A DNA stretch of 43,148 bases from Flavobacteriales bacterium. Lineage in GTDB: Bacteria; Bacteroidota; Bacteroidia; Flavobacteriales; UBA7430. Of this stretch, positions 28,600-38,245 are shown piece after piece (within the stretch, counting starts at the first letter, position 1; each line of letters starts with the position of its first letter). The translations under genes and the position numbers were made by a program. The notes below the pieces were generated by a model. It was not told where the DNA came from and made no database searches. It saw only the letters and a list, made by a program, of their open reading frames with translations. The stretch spans positions 1-43,148 of the forward strand of contig JAQWKY010000090.1 of NCBI GenBank assembly GCA_029247585.1, written 5' to 3'.

Positions 28600-30441
28600 T
28601 TATTCAACAGTAACCGACTTGGCAAGATTTCTCGGTTGATCAACATGACAACCACGCATCACCGCAATGTGGTAGGAGATTAGCTGAAGTGGTATGGTTG
28701 TCAACAATGGGCTCAAACGCTCATCTACTTCGGGAACCTCAATCACATGGTCCGCGATGCGGGTAACATCAACATCCCCTTCGTTTACGATGGCAATGAT
28801 TTTTCCATCTCTGGCCTTAATTTCTTGTATGTTACTAACGACTTTTTCGTAATGCTCCGTTTTTGTAGCAATCACAACCGTTGGCATGTCTTCATCAATC
28901 AAGGCAATCGGTCCGTGCTTCATTTCTGCCGCTGGATAACCTTCGGCGTGTATGTAAGAAATTTCTTTCAGCTTTAAAGCGCCCTCCAAAGCCACTGGGA
29001 AGTTAATTCCACGTCCTAAGAACAAGCAATTGGGTACATCCTTATAAGCTGCGGCAATTTTTTTCGATTGGGCGTCGAGCTTGAGGGTCTCTTCCACTTT
29101 TTTAGGTAGGGTATCTAACTCTAAGATTAATCTTCTAAACTCTTGCTCTGAAATTGTTCCTCGTTTTCTACCCAAACTCAAAGCCATCGTGATAAAGACG
29201 GTAACTTGGGCGGTGAAAGCCTTTGTCGATGCAACACCAATCTCAGGGCCTGCATGAGTATAGGCTCCTACGTGTGCTTCTCTCGCAATGCTCGAGCCTA
29301 CGACGTTGCAAATTCCAAAAATCGTAGCCCCCTTAGCTTTTGCCAATTTAATGGCGGATAAAGTGTCCGCAGTCTCTCCCGATTGTGAAACCGCAATGAC
29401 GATGTCTTTTTCGGTGATGATGGGGTTTCTGTAACGGAACTCTGAGGCATATTCTACCTCAACAGGGATGCGCGTTAAGTCTTCTATCAAATACTCCGCA
29501 ACGAGTCCTGCATGCCATGAAGTTCCACAGGCTACAATAATAATTCGATCTGCGGTTAAGAATTTTTGCTCGTATTCATCAAGACTGCCTAACCTAATGG
29601 TTCCCTGGTTCACCAATAAGCGCCCACGAAGAGTGTCAAAAATAGATTTCGGCTGCTCGTTAATTTCTTTGAGCATGAAGTGGTCATACCCTCCCTTTTC
29701 AATCGACTCGATTTCTATAGCCAGTTCTTGAACGTAAGGGCGTTTCAGTTCGTTGGCAATCGTTCGAATTTCTAATCCCTTTTCTAAAGAAATAAGTGCC
29801 ACCTCTTCCTCGTTAAGATATACTGCTTGCTTGGTATACTCGATAAAGGGCGTTGCGTCTGAGGCTATAAAATATTCCCCTTCACCAACGCCAATAACAA
29901 GGGGGCTACCTTTTTTAGCCACGACAATTTGATCTGGATTGCCTTCTTCTATAACTGCAATAGCATAAGCGCCAACCACCTGATTTAAAGCCACACGAAC
30001 GGCTTCTGCTAAGCTTACATCTGCATGAATTAAAATGTCCTCAATCAAGTTGACTAGAACCTCTGTGTCCGTATCGCTCTGAAAGGTGTATCCTCGTTTG
30101 GATAATCCTTCTTTGATGCTGGCGTAATTCTCAATAATCCCATTATGGATGATGGCTATACGCTTTGACTGAGAATAATGTGGGTGGGAATTCCGGTCGC
30201 TTGGAGCTCCATGAGTAGCCCATCGAGTGTGACCAATCCCTAATGTCGCTAGGGAGTCTTCTGCCGGGACAATGCTTTCCATCTGGACAACTTTTCCCTC
30301 TTTTTTGTAGATTTCTATTCCGTTGCCATTCAGCAAGGCAACCCCTGCGCTGTCATAACCTCGGTACTCAAGTCTTTTTAATCCTTTAACCAATATTGGG
30401 TACGCTTTTTTGCTCCCCAAATAACCTACTATTCCACACAT
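28600..30441 (-). CDS. glmS: glutamine--fructose-6-phosphate transaminase (isomerizing)
   Basis: MCGIVGYLGSKKAYPILVKGLKRLEYRGYDSAGVAL, GHTRWATHGAPSDRNSHPH, VACGTSWHAGLVAEYLIED, C-terminal DQPRNLAKSVTVE. Confidence 0.98.
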   Translation of the reverse strand: MCGIVGYLGSKKAYPILVKGLKRLEYRGYDSAGVALLNGNGIEIYKKEGKVVQMESIVPAEDSLATLGIGHTRWATHGAPSDRNSHPHYSQSKRIAIIHNGIIENYASIKEGLSKRGYTFQSDTDTEVLVNLIEDILIHADVSLAEAVRVALNQVVGAYAIAVIEEGNPDQIVVAKKGSPLVIGVGEGEYFIASDATPFIEYTKQAVYLNEEEVALISLEKGLEIRTIANELKRPYVQELAIEIESIEKGGYDHFMLKEINEQPKSIFDTLRGRLLVNQGTIRLGSLDEYEQKFLTADRIIIVACGTSWHAGLVAEYLIEDLTRIPVEVEYASEFRYRNPIITEKDIVIAVSQSGETADTLSAIKLAKAKGATIFGICNVVGSSIAREAHVGAYTHAGPEIGVASTKAFTAQVTVFITMALSLGRKRGTISEQEFRRLILELDTLPKKVEETLKLDAQSKKIAAAYKDVPNCLFLGRGINFPVALEGALKLKEISYIHAEGYPAAEMKHGPIALIDEDMPTVVIATKTEHYEKVVSNIQEIKARDGKIIAIVNEGDVDVTRIADHVIEVPEVDERLSPLLTTIPLQLISYHIAVMRGCHVDQPRNLAKSVTVE

Positions 30442-30487
30442 ATCCTTTACCTTAGTTCGGTTAATTTTTTAGAGGTCGGAATTTTCG

Positions 30488-31294
30488 TTACCCCTCAAAC
30501 AATGTTTCGTAAAAAGGCTTATACTGCTCTTTGTATGCACCCTCCGAAAACTCCAAGGTAGGTAATTTTGAGTCTTCAATCAACTTCAAAACATCTTTAT
30601 CAAGGTCTATGCTTCCCTTAACCACGGCGTCGGAGTAATTGATTGCCGTCTCCGTTAATTTTTTAAAGTCTGCTTTCTCAAACCCAATAAGGTCTTCTTC
30701 GCTATGTCCGTCAAACTTGAGCTTGTTGGATAAATCATCACTAAGAGTACCTTCGAAAGACTGGTTGTATAGTGAAACAACGATTTTGGTGTTCTCAAAA
30801 ATAGGATCGTCGTGGTAAAACTTTTTCAAATACATCGGCAAGAAGCTTGCCATCCACCCATTACAGTGAATTACATCTGGTGACCAGCCTAACTTTTTCA
30901 CAGACTCAATAACACCTCTACAGAAGAACAAGGCGCGCTCGTCGTTATCGTCGTAAAACTTTCCTTTCTTGTCTTCCGTAGTAAACTTTCTCTTAAAGTA
31001 TTCTTCGTTATCTATGAAGTATACTTGCATCCTTGCTTGAGGTATAGATGCAACTTTGATAATCAATGGCTGATCAATATCATTTACGATAAGATTCATT
31101 CCCGAAAGACGTATTACTTCGTGAAGTTGATGTCTTCTTTCGTTGATGCATCCAAAACGAGGCATAAACAACCGAACTTCAATGCCAGACTCATTCATGG
31201 CTTGTGGTAAAAAACGAGAAGTCTTAGATAAGTCATTCTCAGGTAAGTACGGGGAAATTTCTTGTGAAACGTATAGTATTCTTTTCTTAGCCAT
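30488..31294 (-). CDS. glycogen/starch synthase-like protein (GT5 N-terminal domain only)
   Basis: KRILYVSQEISPYLPENDLSKTSRFLPQAMNESGIEVRLFMPRFGCINERRHQLHEVIRLSG..., PDVIHCNGWMASFLPMYLK; only 268 aa. Confidence 0.82.
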   Translation of the reverse strand: MAKKRILYVSQEISPYLPENDLSKTSRFLPQAMNESGIEVRLFMPRFGCINERRHQLHEVIRLSGMNLIVNDIDQPLIIKVASIPQARMQVYFIDNEEYFKRKFTTEDKKGKFYDDNDERALFFCRGVIESVKKLGWSPDVIHCNGWMASFLPMYLKKFYHDDPIFENTKIVVSLYNQSFEGTLSDDLSNKLKFDGHSEEDLIGFEKADFKKLTETAINYSDAVVKGSIDLDKDVLKLIEDSKLPTLEFSEGAYKEQYKPFYETLFEG

Positions 31295-31396
31295 AACTTT
31301 ACATCCTGTTATTCAAATTCAAGACGCAAAAATACAAAATAATCTCGAGTTTATTAAGTTTTTCAGTAGCTTTAACCCCTGTTTTAGCAAGAAGCG

Positions 31397-32245
31397 ATGA
31401 AAATCATTTCAACCGTATCCGATTTAAGTCTTTTTTTAAATGCAAACTCAAAGTCTCGCAATTTGGGTTTTGTGCCTACTATGGGTGCCTTGCATCTCGG
31501 ACACTTGAGTTTAATTCAAAAGGCTTTGGAACAAAACGACCTTGTTCTGTGTTCAATTTTTGTAAACCCAACCCAATTCAATAACAGCGAAGACTTAGAG
31601 CAATACCCCGACCGAATTCAGGAAGACCTAAAGGCTTTAGAAGAGGCCGGATGTCATGCTGTTTTTACCCCTATCGAATCCGAAATTTACCCTAAAGACT
31701 ACGTCTCTAAACAGTACGATTTTGGTTTGCTCGACAAGGTCATGGAGGGAGAAAATAGACCGGGACACTTTGAAGGGGTTGCTGCGGTTGTGTCAAGGCT
31801 ATTTGAACTTGTAAAGCCCCAAAAAGCCTACTTCGGGGAGAAAGATTTTCAACAATTAACCATCATCAAATCGCTTGTTCAGCAGGAACGGTTAAATCTT
31901 GAAATTGTGGCTTGCCCGATTTTGAGAGAATCCGACGGCTTGGCGATGAGCTCCAGAAACCTTCTTCTTCAACCAAAAGCTCGAGAAGCTGCCGCTCGAA
32001 TCTACAAAAGACTTTTGCGGGTCAAAAGACTTGCCTCAAATCAACCCATTCCCGAAGTCAAAAAGTGGATCACCCAAGCCTTTGATGAGGACCCTGATTT
32101 AACTCTTGAATACTTTGAGATTGTAAATACCGCCGATTTACAGCGCTCTGCCAGCTGGTCTGACCACAAAGATCACATTGCTTGTATCGCCTGCTACGCA
32201 GACGCTATTCGACTGATAGACAACCTTTTTATCGAAATAAATTAA
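31397..32245 (+). CDS. panC: pantoate--beta-alanine ligase
   Basis: LGFVPTMGALHLGHLSLIQKALEQNDLVLCSIFVNPTQFN..., AYFGEKDFQQL, RESDGLAMSSRN. Confidence 0.97.
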   Translation: MKIISTVSDLSLFLNANSKSRNLGFVPTMGALHLGHLSLIQKALEQNDLVLCSIFVNPTQFNNSEDLEQYPDRIQEDLKALEEAGCHAVFTPIESEIYPKDYVSKQYDFGLLDKVMEGENRPGHFEGVAAVVSRLFELVKPQKAYFGEKDFQQLTIIKSLVQQERLNLEIVACPILRESDGLAMSSRNLLLQPKAREAAARIYKRLLRVKRLASNQPIPEVKKWITQAFDEDPDLTLEYFEIVNTADLQRSASWSDHKDHIACIACYADAIRLIDNLFIEIN

Positions 32246-32283
32246 TCCGACCGTCTAACAAACATTTTGTTTACCTTTGACGC

Positions 32284-32634
32284 ATGCAAATACAGGTCGT
32301 TAAATCTAAAATTCACCGGGTTAAAATCACCCAAGCTGACTTAAACTACATCGGTAGCATTACCATCGATGAGAGTCTCATGTTAGCCTCTAACATCATT
32401 GAAGGGGAAAAGGTTCAAATTGTAAACATCAATAATGGTGAACGCATCGAAACCTACGCCATAAAAGGTGTTAAAGGTTCGGGTGAAGTCTGCATGAACG
32501 GTCCTGCTGCGCGAAAAGTTCAACCCGGAGATATTGTGATCATCATCTCTTACGCAAGCATGCCACTTAATGAGGCTAAGAAGTTTACGCCCGCATTAAT
32601 CTTCCCAAACGAAGAAACCAACCAGCTTGATTAG
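32284..32634 (+). CDS. panD: aspartate 1-decarboxylase
   Basis: [33 protein letters not shown] (GS self-cleavage site), [20 protein letters not shown]. Confidence 0.97.
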   Translation: MQIQVVKSKIHRVKITQADLNYIGSITIDESLMLASNIIEGEKVQIVNINNGERIETYAIKGVKGSGEVCMNGPAARKVQPGDIVIIISYASMPLNEAKKFTPALIFPNEETNQLD

Positions 32635-32636
32635 TC

Positions 32637-33650
32637 ATGAAGGCCCAGATCTTATCTTTCCTTAAATATGTGTTTTTTCTGGGTATTGGCGCCCTCTTCC
32701 TTTACTTTGTCCTTCGAGATCAGGACATAGACAAGATGCTCCAAGATCTTCGCAACGCAAAATATGGATACCTTATTTTCTCGATGATCTTTGGTTACGC
32801 TGCTTACGTTTTTAGAGGCTTACGCTGGTTACTCTTACTTAAAACCATGAACTACAAAACAAGCGCCAACCTTGCCACACAAGCCATTGCTTCAGGCTAT
32901 CTTGCCAACGCAATATTCCCCAGAGCAGGCGAAATTGTTCGTTGTACAAGCCTCTACAAGGTAACGGGTATTCCGGTAAACAAACTTTTTGGAACCATTC
33001 TTTTGGAGCGCGCCGTTGATTTAGTCCTTTTGGTTTTGTGCATCACTTTAAGCTTTGTTTTGAAGTTCTCTGAACTGAGCAACTTTTTTACATCGATCTC
33101 CAGCGAAACTGAGCCCAATGAAGCTTCGAACACTCCTATTCTTATTCTCGCCGCAGTGGTTGTCATTGTGGGAGCTTTATATTTCTTTAGGAATGCGCTA
33201 AAAAACAGCAAGCTCTACCTAAAAGTTGTCGCGCTTTGGGAAGGCGTCAAAGAAGGTTTTAAAACAGCCTTTTACATGAAAGAAAAGTCTCTATTTATCC
33301 TTTACAGTTTACTCATTTGGCTGATGTATTTGTTGATGACTTACATTTGCTTCTTCAGTGTTCCTGAAACCTCCAACCTAAGCCTTGTTGACGGATTATA
33401 CATTATGGTTATTGGCGGATTGGGAATGATTGTTCCTGTACAGGGTGGGCTGGGTCCTTACCACGCAGCAGTTACCTTGGGTATTGCAAGTATTGGCCTT
33501 GCGGAAAGCACTGGAATCACGCTTGCGGTATTAATTCATACCGCTCAGTCAATAATGATTATCATCACCGGAATTATTGCGGCAATTGTTTTATCTTTCG
33601 CTAAAAGAAAAGCAGGCCATCATGAAGCAAGTGACGCTCCTTCAGTCTAA
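32637..33650 (+). CDS. lysylphosphatidylglycerol synthase/UPF0104-type flippase-like membrane protein
   Basis: Multi-TM protein: FRGLRWLLLLKTMNYKTSANLATQAIASGYLANAIFPRAGEIVRCTSLYKVTGIPVNKLFGTILLERAVDLV. Confidence 0.88.
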   Translation: MKAQILSFLKYVFFLGIGALFLYFVLRDQDIDKMLQDLRNAKYGYLIFSMIFGYAAYVFRGLRWLLLLKTMNYKTSANLATQAIASGYLANAIFPRAGEIVRCTSLYKVTGIPVNKLFGTILLERAVDLVLLVLCITLSFVLKFSELSNFFTSISSETEPNEASNTPILILAAVVVIVGALYFFRNALKNSKLYLKVVALWEGVKEGFKTAFYMKEKSLFILYSLLIWLMYLLMTYICFFSVPETSNLSLVDGLYIMVIGGLGMIVPVQGGLGPYHAAVTLGIASIGLAESTGITLAVLIHTAQSIMIIITGIIAAIVLSFAKRKAGHHEASDAPSV

Positions 33651-34113
33651 AATTTTATCCTTTTCAGAATTAAAAACACAAACAGAAAAATGGCGTAACA
33701 ACCATGAAAAAATTGTGTTTACCAACGGCTGTTTTGACTTGCTCCACCTGGGGCATATTGACTACTTAGCCAAAGCCCGCGATTTAGGAAGCCGTCTTGT
33801 AATCGGACTAAATACAGATCGCTCTGTGCAAAACATAAAAGGCCCCTCTCGGCCCGTTAAAGACGAGCTTAGTAGAGCTCATATTCTTGCCGCAATGGGG
33901 TTTGTAGATGCCGTTGTTCTGTTCGATGAAGAAACTCCTATTCATCTCATTTCTTTAGTAAAGCCCGACATTCTTGTTAAGGGTGGGGATTATGCTATTG
34001 AGGATATTGTAGGACACGAATTGGTTCAAAAATACGGCGGGAATGTTTGCACCATCCCTTTTGTTGAAGGCTATTCAAGCAGCCGACTCATCAATAAGAT
34101 TAACCAAGGATAA
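33622..34113 (+). CDS. adenylyltransferase, RfaE2/HldE C-domain-like
   Basis: KIVFTNGCFDLLHLGHIDYLAKARDLGSRLVIGLNTDRSVQNIKGPSRPV...; YSSSRLINKI. Overlaps the previous gene by 29 nt. Confidence 0.93.
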   Translation: MKQVTLLQSKILSFSELKTQTEKWRNNHEKIVFTNGCFDLLHLGHIDYLAKARDLGSRLVIGLNTDRSVQNIKGPSRPVKDELSRAHILAAMGFVDAVVLFDEETPIHLISLVKPDILVKGGDYAIEDIVGHELVQKYGGNVCTIPFVEGYSSSRLINKINQG

Positions 34114-35478
34114 ATGGCTAAACCAAAGATTAAAACAGCTTATTTCTGTCAAAACTGCGGAGCCCAACACCCAAAATGGCAAGGCCAATGTGTCGCGTGT
34201 AAAGAGTGGAACACCGTTGTTGAAGAAGTGGTTCAAAAAGAGCCCGTAAAAGTCTGGGCAAAAAAAGAATCAAAGCACAAAGTTAAAGCGCTTAAAGTTG
34301 CCGAAATCTCTCTTGAGAAAGAAGCTAGAATACAAACAAATAATGTCGAGCTCGATCGTGTTTTGGGGGGAGGAATCGTTCCTGGGGCGATTGTTCTATT
34401 GGGTGGAGAGCCCGGTATTGGGAAGTCAACGTTGATGTTGCAACTTGCTTTAAGCTTAAAGAGCTGTAAAACACTTTACGTTTCTGGAGAAGAGAGTGAC
34501 AAGCAAATTAAAATGCGTGCAGAACGACTCGGCGAAGAAGCTTCCGATTGTTACATCCTCACCGAAACCGCAACACAAAACATCTTTACACACATCCAAA
34601 GCTTAGACCCTGACTTGGTTGTAATTGATTCAATCCAAACGCTACACAGTCAGGCCATCGACTCGTCTCCAGGGTCCATTTCACAAATCAGAGAAACCGC
34701 AGCTGAGTTGTTGCGATTTGCCAAAGAAACTGCTACGCCCGTCATTCTCATTGGTCACATTACTAAAGATGGTAATATTGCCGGTCCTAAAATCTTAGAA
34801 CATATGGTTGATGTTGTCCTTCAGTTTGAGGGAGATCGAAACCACATCTACAGAATCCTCAGGGCTCAGAAAAACCGATTTGGATCTACGGCTGAACTGG
34901 GTATTTATGAAATGGTTAACTCGGGCCTTCGCGAAGTTCACAACCCATCCGAAGTTCTGATTTCTCAAAAAGAAGAAGCTCTGAGCGGTACTGCTATTGC
35001 AGCAACGGTAGAGGGGATGAGACCGATGCTTATTGAGATACAGGCACTAGTGAGCTCTGCAGTATACGGCACTCCTCAGCGAAGTGCAACAGGCTTTGAC
35101 CTTCGAAGATTAAGCATGCTCTTAGCTGTGCTGGAAAAAAGATGTGGATTTCGGCTGGGTGCTAAAGATGTGTTCCTAAATATTACCGGAGGAATTAAGG
35201 TAGACGATCCGTCAATTGATTTGTGCGTCGTAGCAGCTATTTTGTCCTCTAATGAGGATGTGGCGATTTCTGATAAAATCTGTTTCGCCGGGGAAGTAGG
35301 CTTATCTGGTGAAATTAGACCCGCTACAAGAATTGAACAACGGATTTTAGAAGCGGAAAAACTGGGCTTCGAACAAATTTTCATCTCTCGTTACAACAAA
35401 GTAGAGATCGGAAAGTTCGGCATTAAGGTCATGGCTTTTGGTAAGATTGAAGAAATTTACCAAAGGCTCTTCAACTAG
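34114..35478 (+). CDS. radA: DNA repair protein RadA
   Basis: N-terminal zinc finger CQNCGAQHPKWQGQCVACKEWNT, Walker A GGEPGIGKST, KNRFG motif. Confidence 0.97.
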   Translation: MAKPKIKTAYFCQNCGAQHPKWQGQCVACKEWNTVVEEVVQKEPVKVWAKKESKHKVKALKVAEISLEKEARIQTNNVELDRVLGGGIVPGAIVLLGGEPGIGKSTLMLQLALSLKSCKTLYVSGEESDKQIKMRAERLGEEASDCYILTETATQNIFTHIQSLDPDLVVIDSIQTLHSQAIDSSPGSISQIRETAAELLRFAKETATPVILIGHITKDGNIAGPKILEHMVDVVLQFEGDRNHIYRILRAQKNRFGSTAELGIYEMVNSGLREVHNPSEVLISQKEEALSGTAIAATVEGMRPMLIEIQALVSSAVYGTPQRSATGFDLRRLSMLLAVLEKRCGFRLGAKDVFLNITGGIKVDDPSIDLCVVAAILSSNEDVAISDKICFAGEVGLSGEIRPATRIEQRILEAEKLGFEQIFISRYNKVEIGKFGIKVMAFGKIEEIYQRLFN

Positions 35479-35499
35479 TCTCACCTCGCGAATTCCTCA

Positions 35500-35841
35500 T
35501 CAATCGTGAGGTGCTTTACAGCAAAAGTGAAGGTTTTCATAAGCCAAGGAATCCGCCTTAACCGAATCTGCAGAATAACCTAGCTCACTAATGACCGCTC
35601 TAAGGTGGTCTAAAGACGTTTTATCACGCCTATAACGGATGGTCAAAGCTCCAGACGCCACGTCCATCTCTGCATACTTTACCCCCTTTTCATAAGCTAA
35701 CGTTTTATTGACGATCAGGTTTTCGCACATCTCACAGACCGCACTCGTTTGAATGACTGCTGTAACTACTTTTTTTGCCTTGACCTGAGCAAAGGAGGCA
35801 GTTGTTGTGAGCATCGCCATCAGTAAAAGCCATTTTCTCAT
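35500..35841 (-). CDS. periplasmic heavy-metal-associated (HMA) domain protein
   Basis: Signal peptide MRKWLLLMAMLTTTASFAQ; metal site AVCEMCENLI; HMA fold sequence; C-terminal FCCKAPHD. Confidence 0.85.
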   Translation of the reverse strand: MRKWLLLMAMLTTTASFAQVKAKKVVTAVIQTSAVCEMCENLIVNKTLAYEKGVKYAEMDVASGALTIRYRRDKTSLDHLRAVISELGYSADSVKADSLAYENLHFCCKAPHD

Positions 35842-38105
35842 AATTCCTCTTTTTCTTTGTTTATTCGGAAACGAATTCCTGTGTACCATTTTCTGCCGTG
35901 AGTGGGCCCCCATATCATGGCAGCATCAAAGCCCTCACTGAAAGGGTTCCTAGCATTTCTGATTGGATTTTCTTGTACGTAATTTAGCAAATTTTCGACC
36001 CCCAAATACCATTCCAGCTTTTTAAACCGCTTGGTGTATTGCGCAGAAACCAATTGGAATTTTGGAGACCAATACGATGGAATTCGGTTTCCCTCTGAAT
36101 TGTCTTCTGGGACTCTGCTCGGGCCGACATTTTGAACCGTTATATTTACATCCCATTTGTTTTGCCAAGGTACATAAGAAACTTGAGCCATTGATCTGTA
36201 TTTAGGAACAAAAGGGACTGCTTTGTATCCAGTCTCCGAGCCGTAAGTCGTTTTGGTTTCATTCCACTTATGTGCATACTTCAATTCCCACCCCTCATAG
36301 GGCTCTATGCTTGCGTCCAATTGAAGGCTGTTGGAAAGGGATCGACCTTTCAAATTGTATATTTTTATCCGACTACTCTCTTCTAGGTCAACGACCACTT
36401 GGCTGTTAAAGTCTGTTTGATAGAAATCGATATTTAATGCTGTTTCTTTTCCGTATATGTGTGTGTTGTAGGTAAAATTAACTCCGTAATTCCACGCTTC
36501 CTCTGCGGCTAGGCTGGCATCGGGCATTTCTAAGGTTCTTGAGCTAAAGAAATACGAAATGTTTTCCGAAAAAACATTCGCTTGTCGATATGCCTTGCCC
36601 ACAGATGCGCGCACCACTGCATTTTCTAGAGGGTTGTATCGCAAGTGTAAACGAGGGCTGTACCACATACCTAAGTCTTTTGAGTGGTCTGCACGCATTC
36701 CTAGCGTCCCACAAAACCTTGCGCCTGCTTTGTATTGTAGTTCTCCAAAAACGCCCAAAATGTGGTCTTTTCGATTGAATATTTTCTCGCTTAACTGCCG
36801 TAATTTTAACCCCTCTTGATAGTGGTCGCCATAATAGGTAAGCCCAGCCTTGTAGGTTTTCGAATCATCGCCAAAATTGGACTGGTAAATTGCATTTAGA
36901 TAACTACTTTCTTGCACTCCTTTGTAATGAGAACTGCCGAAAAAAGTCTTTTGATCGTGGAGTCTAAATGTACTTATTAATGCCAGGCTTGTTCCTGGTT
37001 TGTCAAAAATAAACCCTGTTTTAGAGTGTATCTCCAGCTGTTCTGTTTGAAGCCTTACCTCATAAGGGTTTTTAAACTCAATCAGTTCTGTTCTTGGATT
37101 GTCCGTGTTGTATTGGCCCCCCAATTTCTCTTCGCTAAGATATCGCATTCCAAAAGTAATATGGCGATTGTCAAACCCGACATAATCCCAACGATTCAAT
37201 AATGATAGTCTCTTTATTTGAGGGTCTTCTACAAACCCGTCCTTATTATTATCAACCTCCTGACCTAAATAAGAATAGTGTCCTAGCAAAACCGTCTGCC
37301 AATCTCCTTCCAAAAGAGGGGAGGCAACAAAATTATTTTCCAACATGCCCATGCTGTTCAAGTAAGTATTCCACATAAGAGCTGGGGCGGTTTGAGGCTT
37401 GTAGAGCTCAACATTAATTTGTCCACTCAAAGACTCAAACCCATTGACCACAGAGCCTGTGCCTTTAGACACCTGTATAGACTCAATCCAGACTCCGGGA
37501 AGAAAACTTAAGCCATAGGAAGCGGACAAACCTCTCAAAAAAGGCTTATTTTCAAACAACACTTGAGCATAGACTCCGTCTAAGCCAAGCATTTGAATCT
37601 GCTTAGCGCCTGTCAATGCGTCGGTAAAACTTACATCAACGGAGGGGTTGGTTTCAAAACTCTCCGACAAGCTACAACAGGCGGCCTTTTGAAGCTCCTC
37701 GCTAGAAATCCATTCAACATTATTTACCTGTAATAATGACTTCGCATTTGTTTTGCGACGATCCATTAGGTTTACCTCTAAAAGTGTTTTGGCTTGTAAT
37801 ATAAATTTTACCGTCCCCTCTTTTTTTACCTCTACGGTATCACTTTCATAGCCAACAAAGCTAGCCACTAAGGACGTTGGGAACTCAGATGTTGCTTTTA
37901 AGACAAATGCTCCGAGATTATCGGAAATCGTTCCTCGCTGATCTTCAACACAAAAAACATGAGCTCCCGGCAAGGGGGCTAAAACACCTTTGGCATTTCG
38001 CTCGTATACAAAGCCCTCTATATTGATGGCAGGCGGGGCTTGCTGCGCAAATATAGGGCTCGCAAATGCAACAAAAATGAATTGTATAATGTACTTTTTT
38101 ACCAT
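35838..38105 (-). CDS. TonB-dependent receptor with carboxypeptidase-like N-terminal domain
   Basis: Signal peptide, INIEGFVYERNAKGVLAPLPGAHVFCVEDQRGTISDNLGAFVLKA (CarboxypepD_reg-like), plug and barrel; 4-nt overlap (ATGA) with the HMA gene. Confidence 0.93.
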   Translation of the reverse strand: MVKKYIIQFIFVAFASPIFAQQAPPAINIEGFVYERNAKGVLAPLPGAHVFCVEDQRGTISDNLGAFVLKATSEFPTSLVASFVGYESDTVEVKKEGTVKFILQAKTLLEVNLMDRRKTNAKSLLQVNNVEWISSEELQKAACCSLSESFETNPSVDVSFTDALTGAKQIQMLGLDGVYAQVLFENKPFLRGLSASYGLSFLPGVWIESIQVSKGTGSVVNGFESLSGQINVELYKPQTAPALMWNTYLNSMGMLENNFVASPLLEGDWQTVLLGHYSYLGQEVDNNKDGFVEDPQIKRLSLLNRWDYVGFDNRHITFGMRYLSEEKLGGQYNTDNPRTELIEFKNPYEVRLQTEQLEIHSKTGFIFDKPGTSLALISTFRLHDQKTFFGSSHYKGVQESSYLNAIYQSNFGDDSKTYKAGLTYYGDHYQEGLKLRQLSEKIFNRKDHILGVFGELQYKAGARFCGTLGMRADHSKDLGMWYSPRLHLRYNPLENAVVRASVGKAYRQANVFSENISYFFSSRTLEMPDASLAAEEAWNYGVNFTYNTHIYGKETALNIDFYQTDFNSQVVVDLEESSRIKIYNLKGRSLSNSLQLDASIEPYEGWELKYAHKWNETKTTYGSETGYKAVPFVPKYRSMAQVSYVPWQNKWDVNITVQNVGPSRVPEDNSEGNRIPSYWSPKFQLVSAQYTKRFKKLEWYLGVENLLNYVQENPIRNARNPFSEGFDAAMIWGPTHGRKWYTGIRFRINKEKEEL

Positions 38106-38245
38106 ACAGTAAACCTTAACGCGCTTTTTTGTGTCGGGGAATCAGCAACAAGAGCTCCCCTAAACTTTTTAAAACCTAAATTTACAGCTAAAACTTCAAT
38201 TTTCGTGCCCAAAGCGCTTGAGGGAGCTATGAAGATCTCTTAAAT

